Shown piece by piece: positions 1 through 6,498 of a stretch of DNA of 9,943 bases; positions within the stretch are counted from its first letter, which is position 1, and each line of letters starts with the position of its first letter. The notes under the pieces were generated by a model. That model saw only the letters and a list, made by a program, of their open reading frames with translations. It was not told the origin of the DNA and ran no database searches. Origin of the DNA: Acidobacteriota bacterium (GTDB taxonomy: Bacteria; Acidobacteriota; Terriglobia; Terriglobales; Acidobacteriaceae); NCBI GenBank assembly GCA_021778815.1, contig JAJYBW010000103.1:1-9943 (forward strand), given 5' to 3'. The position numbers and the translations under genes were made by a program.

Positions 1-912
1 GTCGCACCAGGCGTGCGCGTACTGATGGATGAAAAGAGGAGCGACTCCGCTGATGAATTCGATGCCGCCAAACTCAATAATGGGCCGAGTGACGGCATTC
101 CACGCCGTGGCAGGAATGGCATTGCGCGACGCACCGATTGCCATCAGCAACATGGTCAACATCTCCGCGTAGACGTCCCAACGATATTTGATGAATCCTG
201 TTTCCGGCAGCCAGCCCATTGATAATGTGTCGCCGCCGTTCAGCATCCATTGCCAATCCACCCGATTGTAGAGAGTAGTGGCCAACGCATGGATGCGGAG
301 ATTGCCGCTGAAATACTGGCGACACAATAGAATGCCGGAGAGCAAGAGCGACGTATCAATGGAGGACAACTCAGAGCCAAATAGCCGCTCCCCACTTTCG
401 ATGTCCAAAAAGTGATATAGAAATCCGTGTACATGCGGACATTGTTCCAGCAGGAACGCGAGCGTCGTCTCAACGCGCTGCTCGCAAATGGATGGCGGCA
501 TGTATTTGCGATGCGCAGCAATGCACAGCGCGCTTAGACCAAATCCCGTGGCCGCGATGCTGGCGACGCGACTCTCAGAGCGGCCAACCGCAGGCGCATG
601 GTCTCGCACCAGGCCGGTCGTCGGATGCGCCTGGTCGTAGAAGTACGCCACACCGCGGCCTTCCATGTCGTCCAACATCGCGTCGACTACGGTGGAGATT
701 TGGGTGAGAGGACGATTGATGAACTGGCCGGGAGGGTGGGGATATTTCTTCGCAACTTCACTTTCCCGCTTCGGCGCATTTTCTTCTGTGGGAGAGGACT
801 GGGGCGGCGCGGGTGCCTGGGCCATCCCCGGCAGGCCCATAGCCAGCCCAGCTGCGGCGCTTACCCCGACTCGGCGTATCAAATCGCGGCGTGTAACGTA
901 CTTGTCTTTCAA
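1..912 (-). CDS. Secreted glycoamylase/GH144-family protein, C-terminus cut off by window edge
   Basis: The frame is open for 304 codons from a TTG at 910-912 to the left edge, so the 3' end is missing. Residues 1-33 look like an export signal: TRRDLIRR (7-14) resembles a twin-arginine motif, then a hydrophobic stretch (VSAAAGLAMGLPG) and an AQA cleavage-like site, then a Pro-rich linker. The mature part matches the glycoamylase domain (PF10091, COG5368, related to GH144 beta-1,2-glucanases): GFLYHFLDIESGER (163-176), SSIDTSLLLSG (183-193), VDWQWML (218-224), TLSMGWLPETGF (229-240) and HQYAHAWCD at the cut end. It is therefore probably a periplasmic or secreted glycoside hydrolase; the substrate cannot be read from sequence, and beta-1,2-glucan is one possibility. 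No in-frame ATG lies upstream, where a GTG is the only other candidate before a TAA. The TTG places the signal at the very N-terminus; an AAGGA lies about 11 bases upstream. Confidence 0.82.
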   Translation of the reverse strand, partial: MKDKYVTRRDLIRRVGVSAAAGLAMGLPGMAQAPAPPQSSPTEENAPKRESEVAKKYPHPPGQFINRPLTQISTVVDAMLDDMEGRGVAYFYDQAHPTTGLVRDHAPAVGRSESRVASIAATGFGLSALCIAAHRKYMPPSICEQRVETTLAFLLEQCPHVHGFLYHFLDIESGERLFGSELSSIDTSLLLSGILLCRQYFSGNLRIHALATTLYNRVDWQWMLNGGDTLSMGWLPETGFIKYRWDVYAEMLTMLLMAIGASRNAIPATAWNAVTRPIIEFGGIEFISGVAPLFIHQYAHAWCD

Positions 913-1129
913 TCTGGCAGCAATCCTTGCTTCGCAGGATAAAGGATGCGGGTCTCCAATCCATTGTCCGTTCTCATGGCACCCCACCCTACATTGTTAG
1001 ACACCAACTTGCCATGAAAAGGAGCGCTGGGGATTGAATATTTATCAACGGAATTTGATAGCGAGGGCACTAATATTCCAACGACTTGTGCAACCCCATG
1101 GCAACTTTTCCCAGAGCGCCTGCAGGCAG

Positions 1130-2122
1130 TCAAGCGCTTGCTCCGCAAGTGTCGATTTCAGCGTTGTAAATAGCCGCGTCAAGCTCCTGCTCGAACGCAG
1201 CGATGATTTCATTCTTCCATCCTTCAGAGAAAAGACCTTTGCCTGTCAGATAGCGCTCCATGAAAGTGATCGGATCTCTGGATTCCAGTTTCTCAACTCT
1301 ATCTGTCGTTCGATATTGCGCATGATCGATCTGAGTGGGTTCATATTCAGGAAGGGACTGGGCTTCGATCAGCGTTGGACCTCCGCCGGAACGAGCGCGC
1401 TCAATGGCTTCCTGAGCCACACGATACATAGCGACCGCATCCTTGCCGTCGACTGTAATGGCCGGAAAGCCATAGTCGGCTGCTGCGGTGCTGATGGCGT
1501 CTCCAGGCCCCTCAAGGTTCAGGGGCACGGATACTGCGGGTGGATTATTTTGGCGGACGAAGACAACAGGCAAGCGGCGTTGACCGGCAAACTTCAGGGC
1601 GTCGTGCCATTCCCCTAGAAAAATCGAGTCTTCCCCCCGAAAAACCATCGCAACATTGTCATTTCTCTTCCGCTGGTTGGCCAATGCGATGTCGACACAC
1701 CGTTCGAACGGCGTAGCAACGGCTGAGGCGGGGAGAACGATGTTCAACGGCGCGTATCCACAGTCGCCAGGCACCGAGTTCCCATGGTGCGGACGTGTGT
1801 CACGGCAGTAGAGTTTGCTGAACATGGCGGTGAGCGGCACGCCCTTGAGATAACTCAAAATGAAATCGCGCCGCCACGGCGCCAAAGTATCTGCCGGCCG
1901 CAAGTCAACCGCAGCGCCGACCGCCGTGGCTTCCAGGCCGATGGAAGAGTAATGATCGCTCTCGCCTGCTTTTTTTTCAAGAATTCGTGCGCGCTCCTCA
2001 AGCAGCCGACACTTGAGCATCATGCTGTAGAGTTGCCGCAACTTTTCATGGCTGATCAGCGGGTTGGGGTGGCTTGAGTTCGGCGTCGCGACCGCGAACT
2101 GTTCTCTCACTTTTGTCGCCAT
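1130..2122 (-). CDS. Divergent orphan dehydrogenase E1-alpha-like protein (possible pseudo-enzyme)
   Basis: This 330-residue protein resembles the alpha subunit of thiamine-diphosphate (ThDP) 2-oxoacid dehydrogenases (pyruvate, acetoin or branched-chain E1) along its whole length. The helical start ISHEKLRQLYSMMLKCRLLEER (24-45), SIGLEATAVGAA (60-71), GEWHDALKFAG (170-180), LPVVFVRQNN (184-193), GPTLIEA (248-254) and RDPITFMERYL (282-292) all fit the family. Key cofactor residues do not: the usual GDG of the metal/ThDP motif reads GED (163-165), although the Asn side of the motif (QNN, 191-193) remains. The loop that normally carries a YR-x-HxxxDD pattern reads SLPEYEPTQIDHAQYR (256-271), without the expected histidine. 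No E1-beta, E2 or E3 gene is present in the window. The ATG at 2120-2122 is the best start, with a GAGGA about 12 bases upstream; about 20 residues precede the family domain. A catalytic subunit with unusual motifs remains possible. Confidence 0.78.
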   Translation of the reverse strand: MATKVREQFAVATPNSSHPNPLISHEKLRQLYSMMLKCRLLEERARILEKKAGESDHYSSIGLEATAVGAAVDLRPADTLAPWRRDFILSYLKGVPLTAMFSKLYCRDTRPHHGNSVPGDCGYAPLNIVLPASAVATPFERCVDIALANQRKRNDNVAMVFRGEDSIFLGEWHDALKFAGQRRLPVVFVRQNNPPAVSVPLNLEGPGDAISTAAADYGFPAITVDGKDAVAMYRVAQEAIERARSGGGPTLIEAQSLPEYEPTQIDHAQYRTTDRVEKLESRDPITFMERYLTGKGLFSEGWKNEIIAAFEQELDAAIYNAEIDTCGASA

Positions 2123-2180
2123 ACTTCAGGTCATCCTCGATACGGATAGTGTAGCGCAGCAATCGCCAGAAATTTTCATG

Positions 2181-2198
2181 GTCGCGCGGTCGCGCGAC
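2181..2198. repeat. 7-bp stem, 4-base loop inverted repeat
   Basis: GTCGCGC and GCGCGAC form a perfect 7-base-pair stem around GGTC. On the minus strand it lies about 60 bases upstream of the E1-alpha-like start and is followed after a few bases by AAAATTT. It could fold in that gene's leader RNA or be a protein-binding site. It has no proper uridine tract, so a terminator is not a strong reading. Confidence 0.35.
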
Positions 2199-2281
2199 GG
2201 TTTCTGAGTGGATTTTCCTGCGCGCAACGATTTCCACGTTGATGTGCAATAGCCTGTGAATAACAAGGTCCTCGATGCACG

Positions 2282-2306
2282 GAACCCGCCTATTTTCGCG
2301 GGCTTC
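2282..2306 (-). terminator. Weak candidate hairpin downstream of argJ
   Basis: CCCGC (2285-2289) and GCGGG (2298-2302) pair around an 8-base loop. GAA (2282-2284) and TTC (2304-2306) extend the stem past a single bulged base. It lies about 130 bases past the argJ stop on the argJ transcript. No T-run follows the stem, so if it ends transcription it does so poorly or with Rho. Confidence 0.25.
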
Positions 2307-2371
2307 AATCGGTTTGCACTATTGGTGTGGCCATTTGGATTGCAGTTGCCGCCGACGGTCAACCCAAGTTG

Positions 2372-2383
2372 CTTTGCGCAAAG
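2372..2383. repeat. 12-base perfect palindrome CTTTGCGCAAAG
   Basis: A perfect 12-base palindrome sits just past the argJ stop. A second, 10-base palindrome (TTTCGCGAAA, 2407-2416) lies 23 bases away. Such sites can bind dimeric regulators. Here they lie downstream of argJ and about 250 bases or more before the E1-alpha-like start, so a role as an operator is only a guess. Confidence 0.3.
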
Positions 2384-2436
2384 AGCTTCGCCGTTTGTGA
2401 GCGGGTTTTCGCGAAAGCTGTTCAGCACAATCGGCA

Positions 2437-3684
2437 TCAGGTGGAATACTCGGCATTGATCCGAACATACTCCGCGGTCAGATCGCAGGTTAGGAATTCG
2501 CAGTTCCCGTGTCCCATTCCGAGATCGACCCGGACATGGACGGTCCGCTGCAGCATGGCTTCGTGAACTTTATTCTTGTCGAAATCCTGCGCCGCGCGGC
2601 CATTGCGGCACACCGGCAGACCGCCGATCCAGATCGACGCTCGACCGGGATACATCGGTGCTCCAGAATACCCAGCAGCAGCCAAAATTCGTCCCCAGTT
2701 TGGATCACACCCGGCGAACGCGGTCTTCACCAACGGAGAATTCGCAATACTGCGCGCGACCCGTTTGGCATCGTTCGCAGACGATGCACCTTCGATCGCC
2801 AGTTCAATCACATGGCCAGCGCCTTCTCCATCTTCGATCACCTGTCGCGCCAGAGATCCGCAGACTTTCAGGAGTGCCCGCGAGAACGCTTTGGAGGTTT
2901 GCTCCTGAGACGAGTGTGTGACCGTGACTCCGCTGGCTCCGCTGGCCAACAACAGCACAGTGTCGTTGGTGGAGGTGTCGCCGTCGATGGAGATGCAGTT
3001 GAAGGTAGGCTCGATAGCCTCATTCAAGAATTTCTGCAGATCCGCCGCATCCACCTTTGCATCGGTGAAGATGTACACCAGCATGGTTGCGTGAGGCACC
3101 AATTGGGGCGCGATCATGCCGGCTCCCTTGGCCACTCCAAATAAATGGACCTGCCTATCGCCGATGCTGATCTGAAGACTGGCGATTTTCGCTCGCGTAT
3201 CGGTAGTTAAAATGGCTTCGGCAAATTGCTGCACGTAGGGAGAGCTTTCGCCAAGCTGTGCCGCCACCTGAGGAAGTGCGGCGACCAGTTTTTCAGCAGG
3301 CAGCGGCACGCCAATGATTCCAGTGGAAGATGGAATGACTTCTTCCGTCGCGCAGGAAAATTCTTTTGCGGCAGCCTTGCACACGGTGAGGCAGGCTTCG
3401 ATGCCTTGTTCTCCGGTAGCGCAGTTTGCGTTGCCCGCATTGACTGCGACGAAGCGAGCCCGGCCACCCGATCGGCGCAAATGATCACGTCCGACCAGTA
3501 CCGGCGCAGCCACCATGCGATTGCTGGTGAATACGGCCGCGGCTGTTGTTCCTTCCACCGCGGAAATACATGCGAAGTCCGGCTTGCCGCTTGGCTTGAT
3601 GCCTGCCCGTACCGCCCCAAAGCGAAAGCCGGCCGGAGTGTGATCGAAAGAGAAAGTGGGAGGTGCGAAAGCTTCGTGCGACAT
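2437..3684 (-). CDS. argJ: Glutamate N-acetyltransferase / ornithine acetyltransferase ArgJ
   Basis: ArgJ moves the acetyl group from N-acetylornithine to glutamate, giving ornithine and renewing N-acetylglutamate in the cyclic arginine pathway; bifunctional members also use acetyl-CoA. The 415-residue length fits the family. Visible motifs are AGIKPSGKPDFACI (27-40), VNAGNANCATG (81-91), SSTGIIGVPLP (119-129), KGAGMIAP (186-193), SIDGDTSTNDT (232-242), GCDPNWGRI (325-333) and the C-terminal YVRINAEYST. The self-cleavage site that makes the alpha and beta chains is Ala199-Thr200 in HATML; the nucleophile Thr is kept. About three extra residues (LVP region) precede it compared with the common APNMATML form. 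The start is the ATG at 3682-3684, with AAGGA at 3693-3697, 8 bases upstream; the frame stays open to 3855, but that part would overlap the divergent ABC gene. It stands apart from the arg operon, beyond the ABC gene. Confidence 0.95.
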   Translation of the reverse strand: MSHEAFAPPTFSFDHTPAGFRFGAVRAGIKPSGKPDFACISAVEGTTAAAVFTSNRMVAAPVLVGRDHLRRSGGRARFVAVNAGNANCATGEQGIEACLTVCKAAAKEFSCATEEVIPSSTGIIGVPLPAEKLVAALPQVAAQLGESSPYVQQFAEAILTTDTRAKIASLQISIGDRQVHLFGVAKGAGMIAPQLVPHATMLVYIFTDAKVDAADLQKFLNEAIEPTFNCISIDGDTSTNDTVLLLASGASGVTVTHSSQEQTSKAFSRALLKVCGSLARQVIEDGEGAGHVIELAIEGASSANDAKRVARSIANSPLVKTAFAGCDPNWGRILAAAGYSGAPMYPGRASIWIGGLPVCRNGRAAQDFDKNKVHEAMLQRTVHVRVDLGMGHGNCEFLTCDLTAEYVRINAEYST

Positions 3685-3692
3685 TGCAATTA

Positions 3693-3697
3693 TCCTT
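3693..3697 (-). promoter_or_regulatory. Ribosome binding site fixing the argJ start
   Basis: AAGGA on the minus strand stands 8 bases before the argJ ATG. It supports this start over the longer open frame. It lies in the 19-base gap between the divergent argJ and ABC genes. Confidence 0.7.
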
Positions 3698-3703
3698 TTA
3701 TCA

Positions 3704-4498
3704 ATGGAACTGGAATTGGATTCCCCGTTATTTATCGAAATGAAAAATATTTCTGTGGCCCGCGGGGATGCCGTCGTGCTGCACGACATTTCGCTGCGAG
3801 TTGGGCAGCAGGAGCACATTGCGATTCTTGGACCAAACGGTTGCGGAAAATCCACGTTGATCCAAACGCTTACCTGCCAGCGCTACCCACTTGTGCGTGA
3901 TGACTCTTTTTTGCGAATCTTTGGTCGAGATCGCTGGGACTTGACGGAGTTGCGCAGTCATTTGGGCACCGTTGCGACCGAGCTCCCCGGGGAGCGTACG
4001 CCGCATACAACGGGTCGCCATGCGGTCGTGTCGGGATTTTTTTCGAGTTCTACGTTGTGGCCGCACTTCCACGTGACTGAGGCCATGTGGCAGCGGGCGG
4101 ATGAGATTCTTCACCTGCTGGAAGTCGAGCATCTTCGCGACAAGGCGGTGGGACATATGTCGGTGGGAGAGACGAAGAGGATTCTGATTGGGCGAGCCAT
4201 TGTGCATCGGCCGAAAATTCTTCTGCTGGATGAGCCCAGCAATGGGTTGGATCTGGCCGCCCAATGGGAATTGCGGCATACGATGCGGCGACTCGCCCAG
4301 CAGGGAACTGGAATTTTGCTGATCACCCATCACCTCTCCGACATCCTGCCGGAAATCGAGCGCGTGGTGATGATGCAGGCGGGACGCATCGTCGGCGATG
4401 GAGCCAAGGCGGAGATGTTGACTGCGGACCGGCTGCAGCGGCTGTTTGCAGTGGAAGTGGAACTGGCCGAGCGAAATGGTTTCTATCATGCCTGGTAA
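3704..4498 (+). CDS. Stand-alone ABC ATPase of the ModF/PhrA-like type (COG1119)
   Basis: A single 264-residue nucleotide-binding domain. Walker A is GPNGCGKST (43-51), the signature is MSVGE (152-156, a variant of LSGGQ), Walker B with catalytic Glu is ILLLDEP (172-178), the D-loop is SNGLD and the H-loop is LITHH (206-210). The segments LRIFGRDRWDLTELRSHLG and VVSGFFSS resemble the COG1119 group (ModF/PhrA/YlmA-like ATPases), whose members often lack a cognate permease. No membrane protein or binding protein is nearby, so it may be a soluble ATPase or may serve a transporter encoded elsewhere; the substrate is unknown. The start is uncertain: ATG 3704 is used here and ATG 3740 is also possible; neither has a strong ribosome site, and GTG 3656 would overlap argJ. 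It is the only plus-strand gene, head-to-head with argJ and tail-to-tail with the arg operon, 19 bases from each. Confidence 0.85.
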   Translation: MELELDSPLFIEMKNISVARGDAVVLHDISLRVGQQEHIAILGPNGCGKSTLIQTLTCQRYPLVRDDSFLRIFGRDRWDLTELRSHLGTVATELPGERTPHTTGRHAVVSGFFSSSTLWPHFHVTEAMWQRADEILHLLEVEHLRDKAVGHMSVGETKRILIGRAIVHRPKILLLDEPSNGLDLAAQWELRHTMRRLAQQGTGILLITHHLSDILPEIERVVMMQAGRIVGDGAKAEMLTADRLQRLFAVEVELAERNGFYHAW

Positions 4499-4517
4499 AT
4501 TGCCTCGGACGGCCAGT

Positions 4518-5036
4518 CTAAATTTGTAAGGGAACCAGGTGTTCCTTGACGCGCACCGGACCAAGGACTGCAGTGTCCGGAAGCGTGCCGCGCGCCATGG
4601 CGAACTCATCACACGCGTTCAGCCGTGGACAATTCGCGCAATCCTTGTAGATTTTATCCGGCAACGCAGTTCGATCGACCGGGACAAACCCGAATCGCTG
4701 GAAAAAACCTGGAATGCGGGTGAATAGGCAGACACAGGGAACGCTATGGCTTTCGGCTTCCTGAATCAGCGCTTCCACCAGGTAGCCGCCGGCTCCCCGG
4801 CTTTTCACTTTCTCGCCAACTGCGATGGAGCGAATTTCGGCAAGGTGCGGACCATAGAGATGGAGGGCGCCGCAGCCGAGGAACTCGCCATCGTCGGTTT
4901 CCACCACGGTAAAGTCGCGAATGTTCTCGTAGATTTCCGCCGGGCTGCGAGGCAAAAGCGTGCCATCGAAGGAGAGGCTGCGAATTAGGCCGTGAATCGC
5001 GTCTGCATCCGGAAGACGCGCTTTACGTGCCCGCAT
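4518..5036 (-). CDS. GNAT acetyltransferase, probable short N-acetylglutamate synthase
   Basis: A 172-residue GNAT-fold protein and the last gene of the arg operon. Acetyl-CoA binding fits motif A, IRSIAVGEKVKSRGAGGYLV (68-87), and the core is followed by LFTRIPGFFQRFGF (104-117). The sequence and arg context match the short, kinase-domain-free N-acetylglutamate synthases (the class of mycobacterial ArgA, about 170 residues), which make N-acetylglutamate from glutamate and acetyl-CoA. That would feed the acetyl cycle that ArgJ recycles. The C-terminal part carries Cys133, Cys136 and Cys142 (C-x2-C-x5-C, in KDCANCPRLNACDE), which could bind metal or form a disulfide. The ATG at 5034-5036 has a strong GGAGG 5 bases upstream (5042-5046) and overlaps the argH end by 14 bases, so translational coupling is likely. 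An acetyltransferase with another substrate cannot be excluded. Confidence 0.85.
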   Translation of the reverse strand: MRARKARLPDADAIHGLIRSLSFDGTLLPRSPAEIYENIRDFTVVETDDGEFLGCGALHLYGPHLAEIRSIAVGEKVKSRGAGGYLVEALIQEAESHSVPCVCLFTRIPGFFQRFGFVPVDRTALPDKIYKDCANCPRLNACDEFAMARGTLPDTAVLGPVRVKEHLVPLQI

Positions 5037-6498
5037 GTTTTCCTCCCCGCGACGCGGTGGCTGCTTCGTCTCCCGGTTTTTCTACAAATCGATTGAGCGG
5101 AGGGGCGTTAGAACCGGCCCATTGGGATGCATTGAATTCAGCGAGCGCCAACGCTTCGGCGACGCGCGAGCGCGCGGTCCCGCCGATTACGTCGTGGCAA
5201 TCGAGCGTCGCTTCCAGAGTGATCGCTGCGAAAAAATCCTGCTCGAACGCCGGGCTGAACTCGCGCAGTTCCTGGAGCGTCAGCCCGTTCAATTCGCATC
5301 CTCTGCTGAGACAAGTGCGCACCGCGTTGCCGATGATTTCGTGAGCTGTGCGAAAGGCGATACCTTTATGCACCAGGTAGGTGGCTGCGGCCATTGCGTT
5401 CAGAAAACCATGGGTTGCGGCGTCCAGCATCCGGTCCGCACGGAACTGAAGCGCGCCGGTAAAACGGCCAAGCAGGGAAAGCATGGCGTGCGATTCTTCG
5501 GTGGCCGCAAAAATCGCTTCCTGCGTTTCCTGCATGTCCTTGTTGTAGGCCAGGGGCAGCCCCTTCAATTGCAATTCGACGGTGTGGGAGGCTGCGATAA
5601 TGCGACCGGATTTTGCCCGCGCGAGCTCCGTTAGATCTGGGTTTTTCTTTTGCGGCATGGCACTGGAGCCGGTCGAAAATGCCTCTGGCAAATCGACAAA
5701 GCCAAACTCCGTCGTCGCGTAGAGAGTGATCTCCTCTGCGAAGCGGCTGACATGCAGTGCAATTTGCGCCAGCGTCTGCAAGTATTCCAGGACAAAGTCG
5801 CGATCGCTGGTGGCGTCCATACTGTTCGCCGTCGGGGCATCGAATCCTAGTTCGTGGGCGATCATGGCGCGGTTCAGCGGCAAGGTTGCTCCGGCAACTG
5901 CGCCGGAACCGAGTGGGCAAAGATTCAAGCGCCTCGCGCAATCTTCCAGTCGGGAGAAGTCGCGCTGCAGCATGGAAACATAAGCCAGCAACCAGTGTGC
6001 GACCAGCACAGGTTCCGCCCGCTGCATGTGGGTGTAAGCGGGCATCGCGGCGTCGCCGGCGGATTTTGCCTGCACCAGGAAGGCTTGCATCCACTGATGC
6101 AGATCGTGTTGCAGCGTTGCAATCGAGTCGCGGACGTATAGTCGCAGGTCGGTCGCAATCTGTTCATTCCGACTGCGGCCTGTGTGCAGCTTCAACGCGG
6201 TATTTCCGATGCGCAACTTCAATTCCAGTTCAACAAAATGGTGCACATCTTCAGCGTCCGGATGTTTCTCGCGGGCTGACCCTCCTGCCTCAAAATCAGC
6301 CAGGATGCCGTCGAGACCGTCGCAAATCGACTTGAACTCGTCTTCCGATAAAACACGCAATTCCGCTAACGCGCGCGCGTGTGCCTTGCTGGCGACCACT
6401 TCATAGGGAATCAGCCGCCAGTCAAAACGAAACGAGCGTTGCCAGCCATCGAACGTTGCGTCCAGTGGCTCACGAAATCTGCCCGACCACATTTTCAC
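5023..6498 (-). CDS. argH: Argininosuccinate lyase
   Basis: ArgH splits argininosuccinate into arginine and fumarate, the last step of the pathway, as a cytosolic homotetramer. Family motifs are intact: WSGRF at the N-terminus, HTGRSRNEQ (105-113), YTHMQRAEP with the catalytic Thr-His (155-163), the TSDRDF segment (230-235), the fumarase/lyase signature GSSAMPQKKNPD with the flexible-loop catalytic Ser (277-288), and YNKDMQE (318-324). At 491 residues it exceeds the usual 450-470, mainly through a polar C-terminal tail after about residue 460. Start: GTG at 6496-6498 overlaps the argG stop as GTGA and has GGAG (6507-6510) 8 bases upstream. ATG at 6490-6492, two codons later and 2 bases past the argG stop, would give the common MWSGRF start. 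Either is possible. The 3' end overlaps the GNAT gene by 14 bases. Confidence 0.96.
   Translation of the reverse strand: MKMWSGRFREPLDATFDGWQRSFRFDWRLIPYEVVASKAHARALAELRVLSEDEFKSICDGLDGILADFEAGGSAREKHPDAEDVHHFVELELKLRIGNTALKLHTGRSRNEQIATDLRLYVRDSIATLQHDLHQWMQAFLVQAKSAGDAAMPAYTHMQRAEPVLVAHWLLAYVSMLQRDFSRLEDCARRLNLCPLGSGAVAGATLPLNRAMIAHELGFDAPTANSMDATSDRDFVLEYLQTLAQIALHVSRFAEEITLYATTEFGFVDLPEAFSTGSSAMPQKKNPDLTELARAKSGRIIAASHTVELQLKGLPLAYNKDMQETQEAIFAATEESHAMLSLLGRFTGALQFRADRMLDAATHGFLNAMAAATYLVHKGIAFRTAHEIIGNAVRTCLSRGCELNGLTLQELREFSPAFEQDFFAAITLEATLDCHDVIGGTARSRVAEALALAEFNASQWAGSNAPPLNRFVEKPGDEAATASRGGKHAGT

Larger units (their letters stand above)
2123..2436. other. 314-base stretch between argJ and the E1-alpha-like gene; no convincing gene
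   Basis: It holds several short inverted repeats, described separately, and two doubtful small minus-strand ORFs. One (2126-2437, 103 residues) starts with an ATG overlapping the argJ stop as ATGA and ends just before the E1-alpha start, but its composition shows no recognisable domain. The other uses a TTG at 2247-2249, runs 67 residues to 2046 and overlaps the E1-alpha start. Its open frame extends upstream to a TAG near 2322 and reads like a charged, protein-like sequence (for example NFWRLLRYTIRIEDD), with fairly GC-rich third positions. It could be a small gene or a gene remnant. I recognise neither. Any promoter for the E1-alpha gene would have to lie here, but no clear -35/-10 pair is visible. 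Confidence 0.4.

Noticed and set aside
1034..1618. 194-residue plus-strand ORF opposite the E1-alpha-like gene
   Set aside because: The minus-strand frame matches the E1-alpha family along its length; the plus-strand translation shows nothing.
1610..1660. Frameshift at the run of G bases near the altered GDG motif of the E1-alpha-like gene
   Set aside because: Shifting the frame there does not restore GDG, and the downstream GEWHDALKFAG and QNN are in the same frame as the upstream part, so the altered motif appears real.
3685..3855. 57-residue N-terminal extension of argJ
   Set aside because: The extension lacks ArgJ similarity and overlaps the ABC gene, and a good ribosome site precedes the internal ATG at 3684.
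4499..4517. Terminator between the convergent ABC and GNAT genes
   Set aside because: Only 19 bases separate them and no hairpin with a T-run is visible there.
3728..4612. 294-residue minus-strand ORF opposite the ABC gene
   Set aside because: It is a shadow of a gene with intact Walker A, signature, Walker B and H-loop motifs on the plus strand; its own translation shows no domain.
5035..6335. Several plus-strand ORFs of 190-200 residues opposite argH
   Set aside because: argH is intact with all family motifs on the minus strand; the opposite frames are rich in Arg/Cys/His without recognisable domains.
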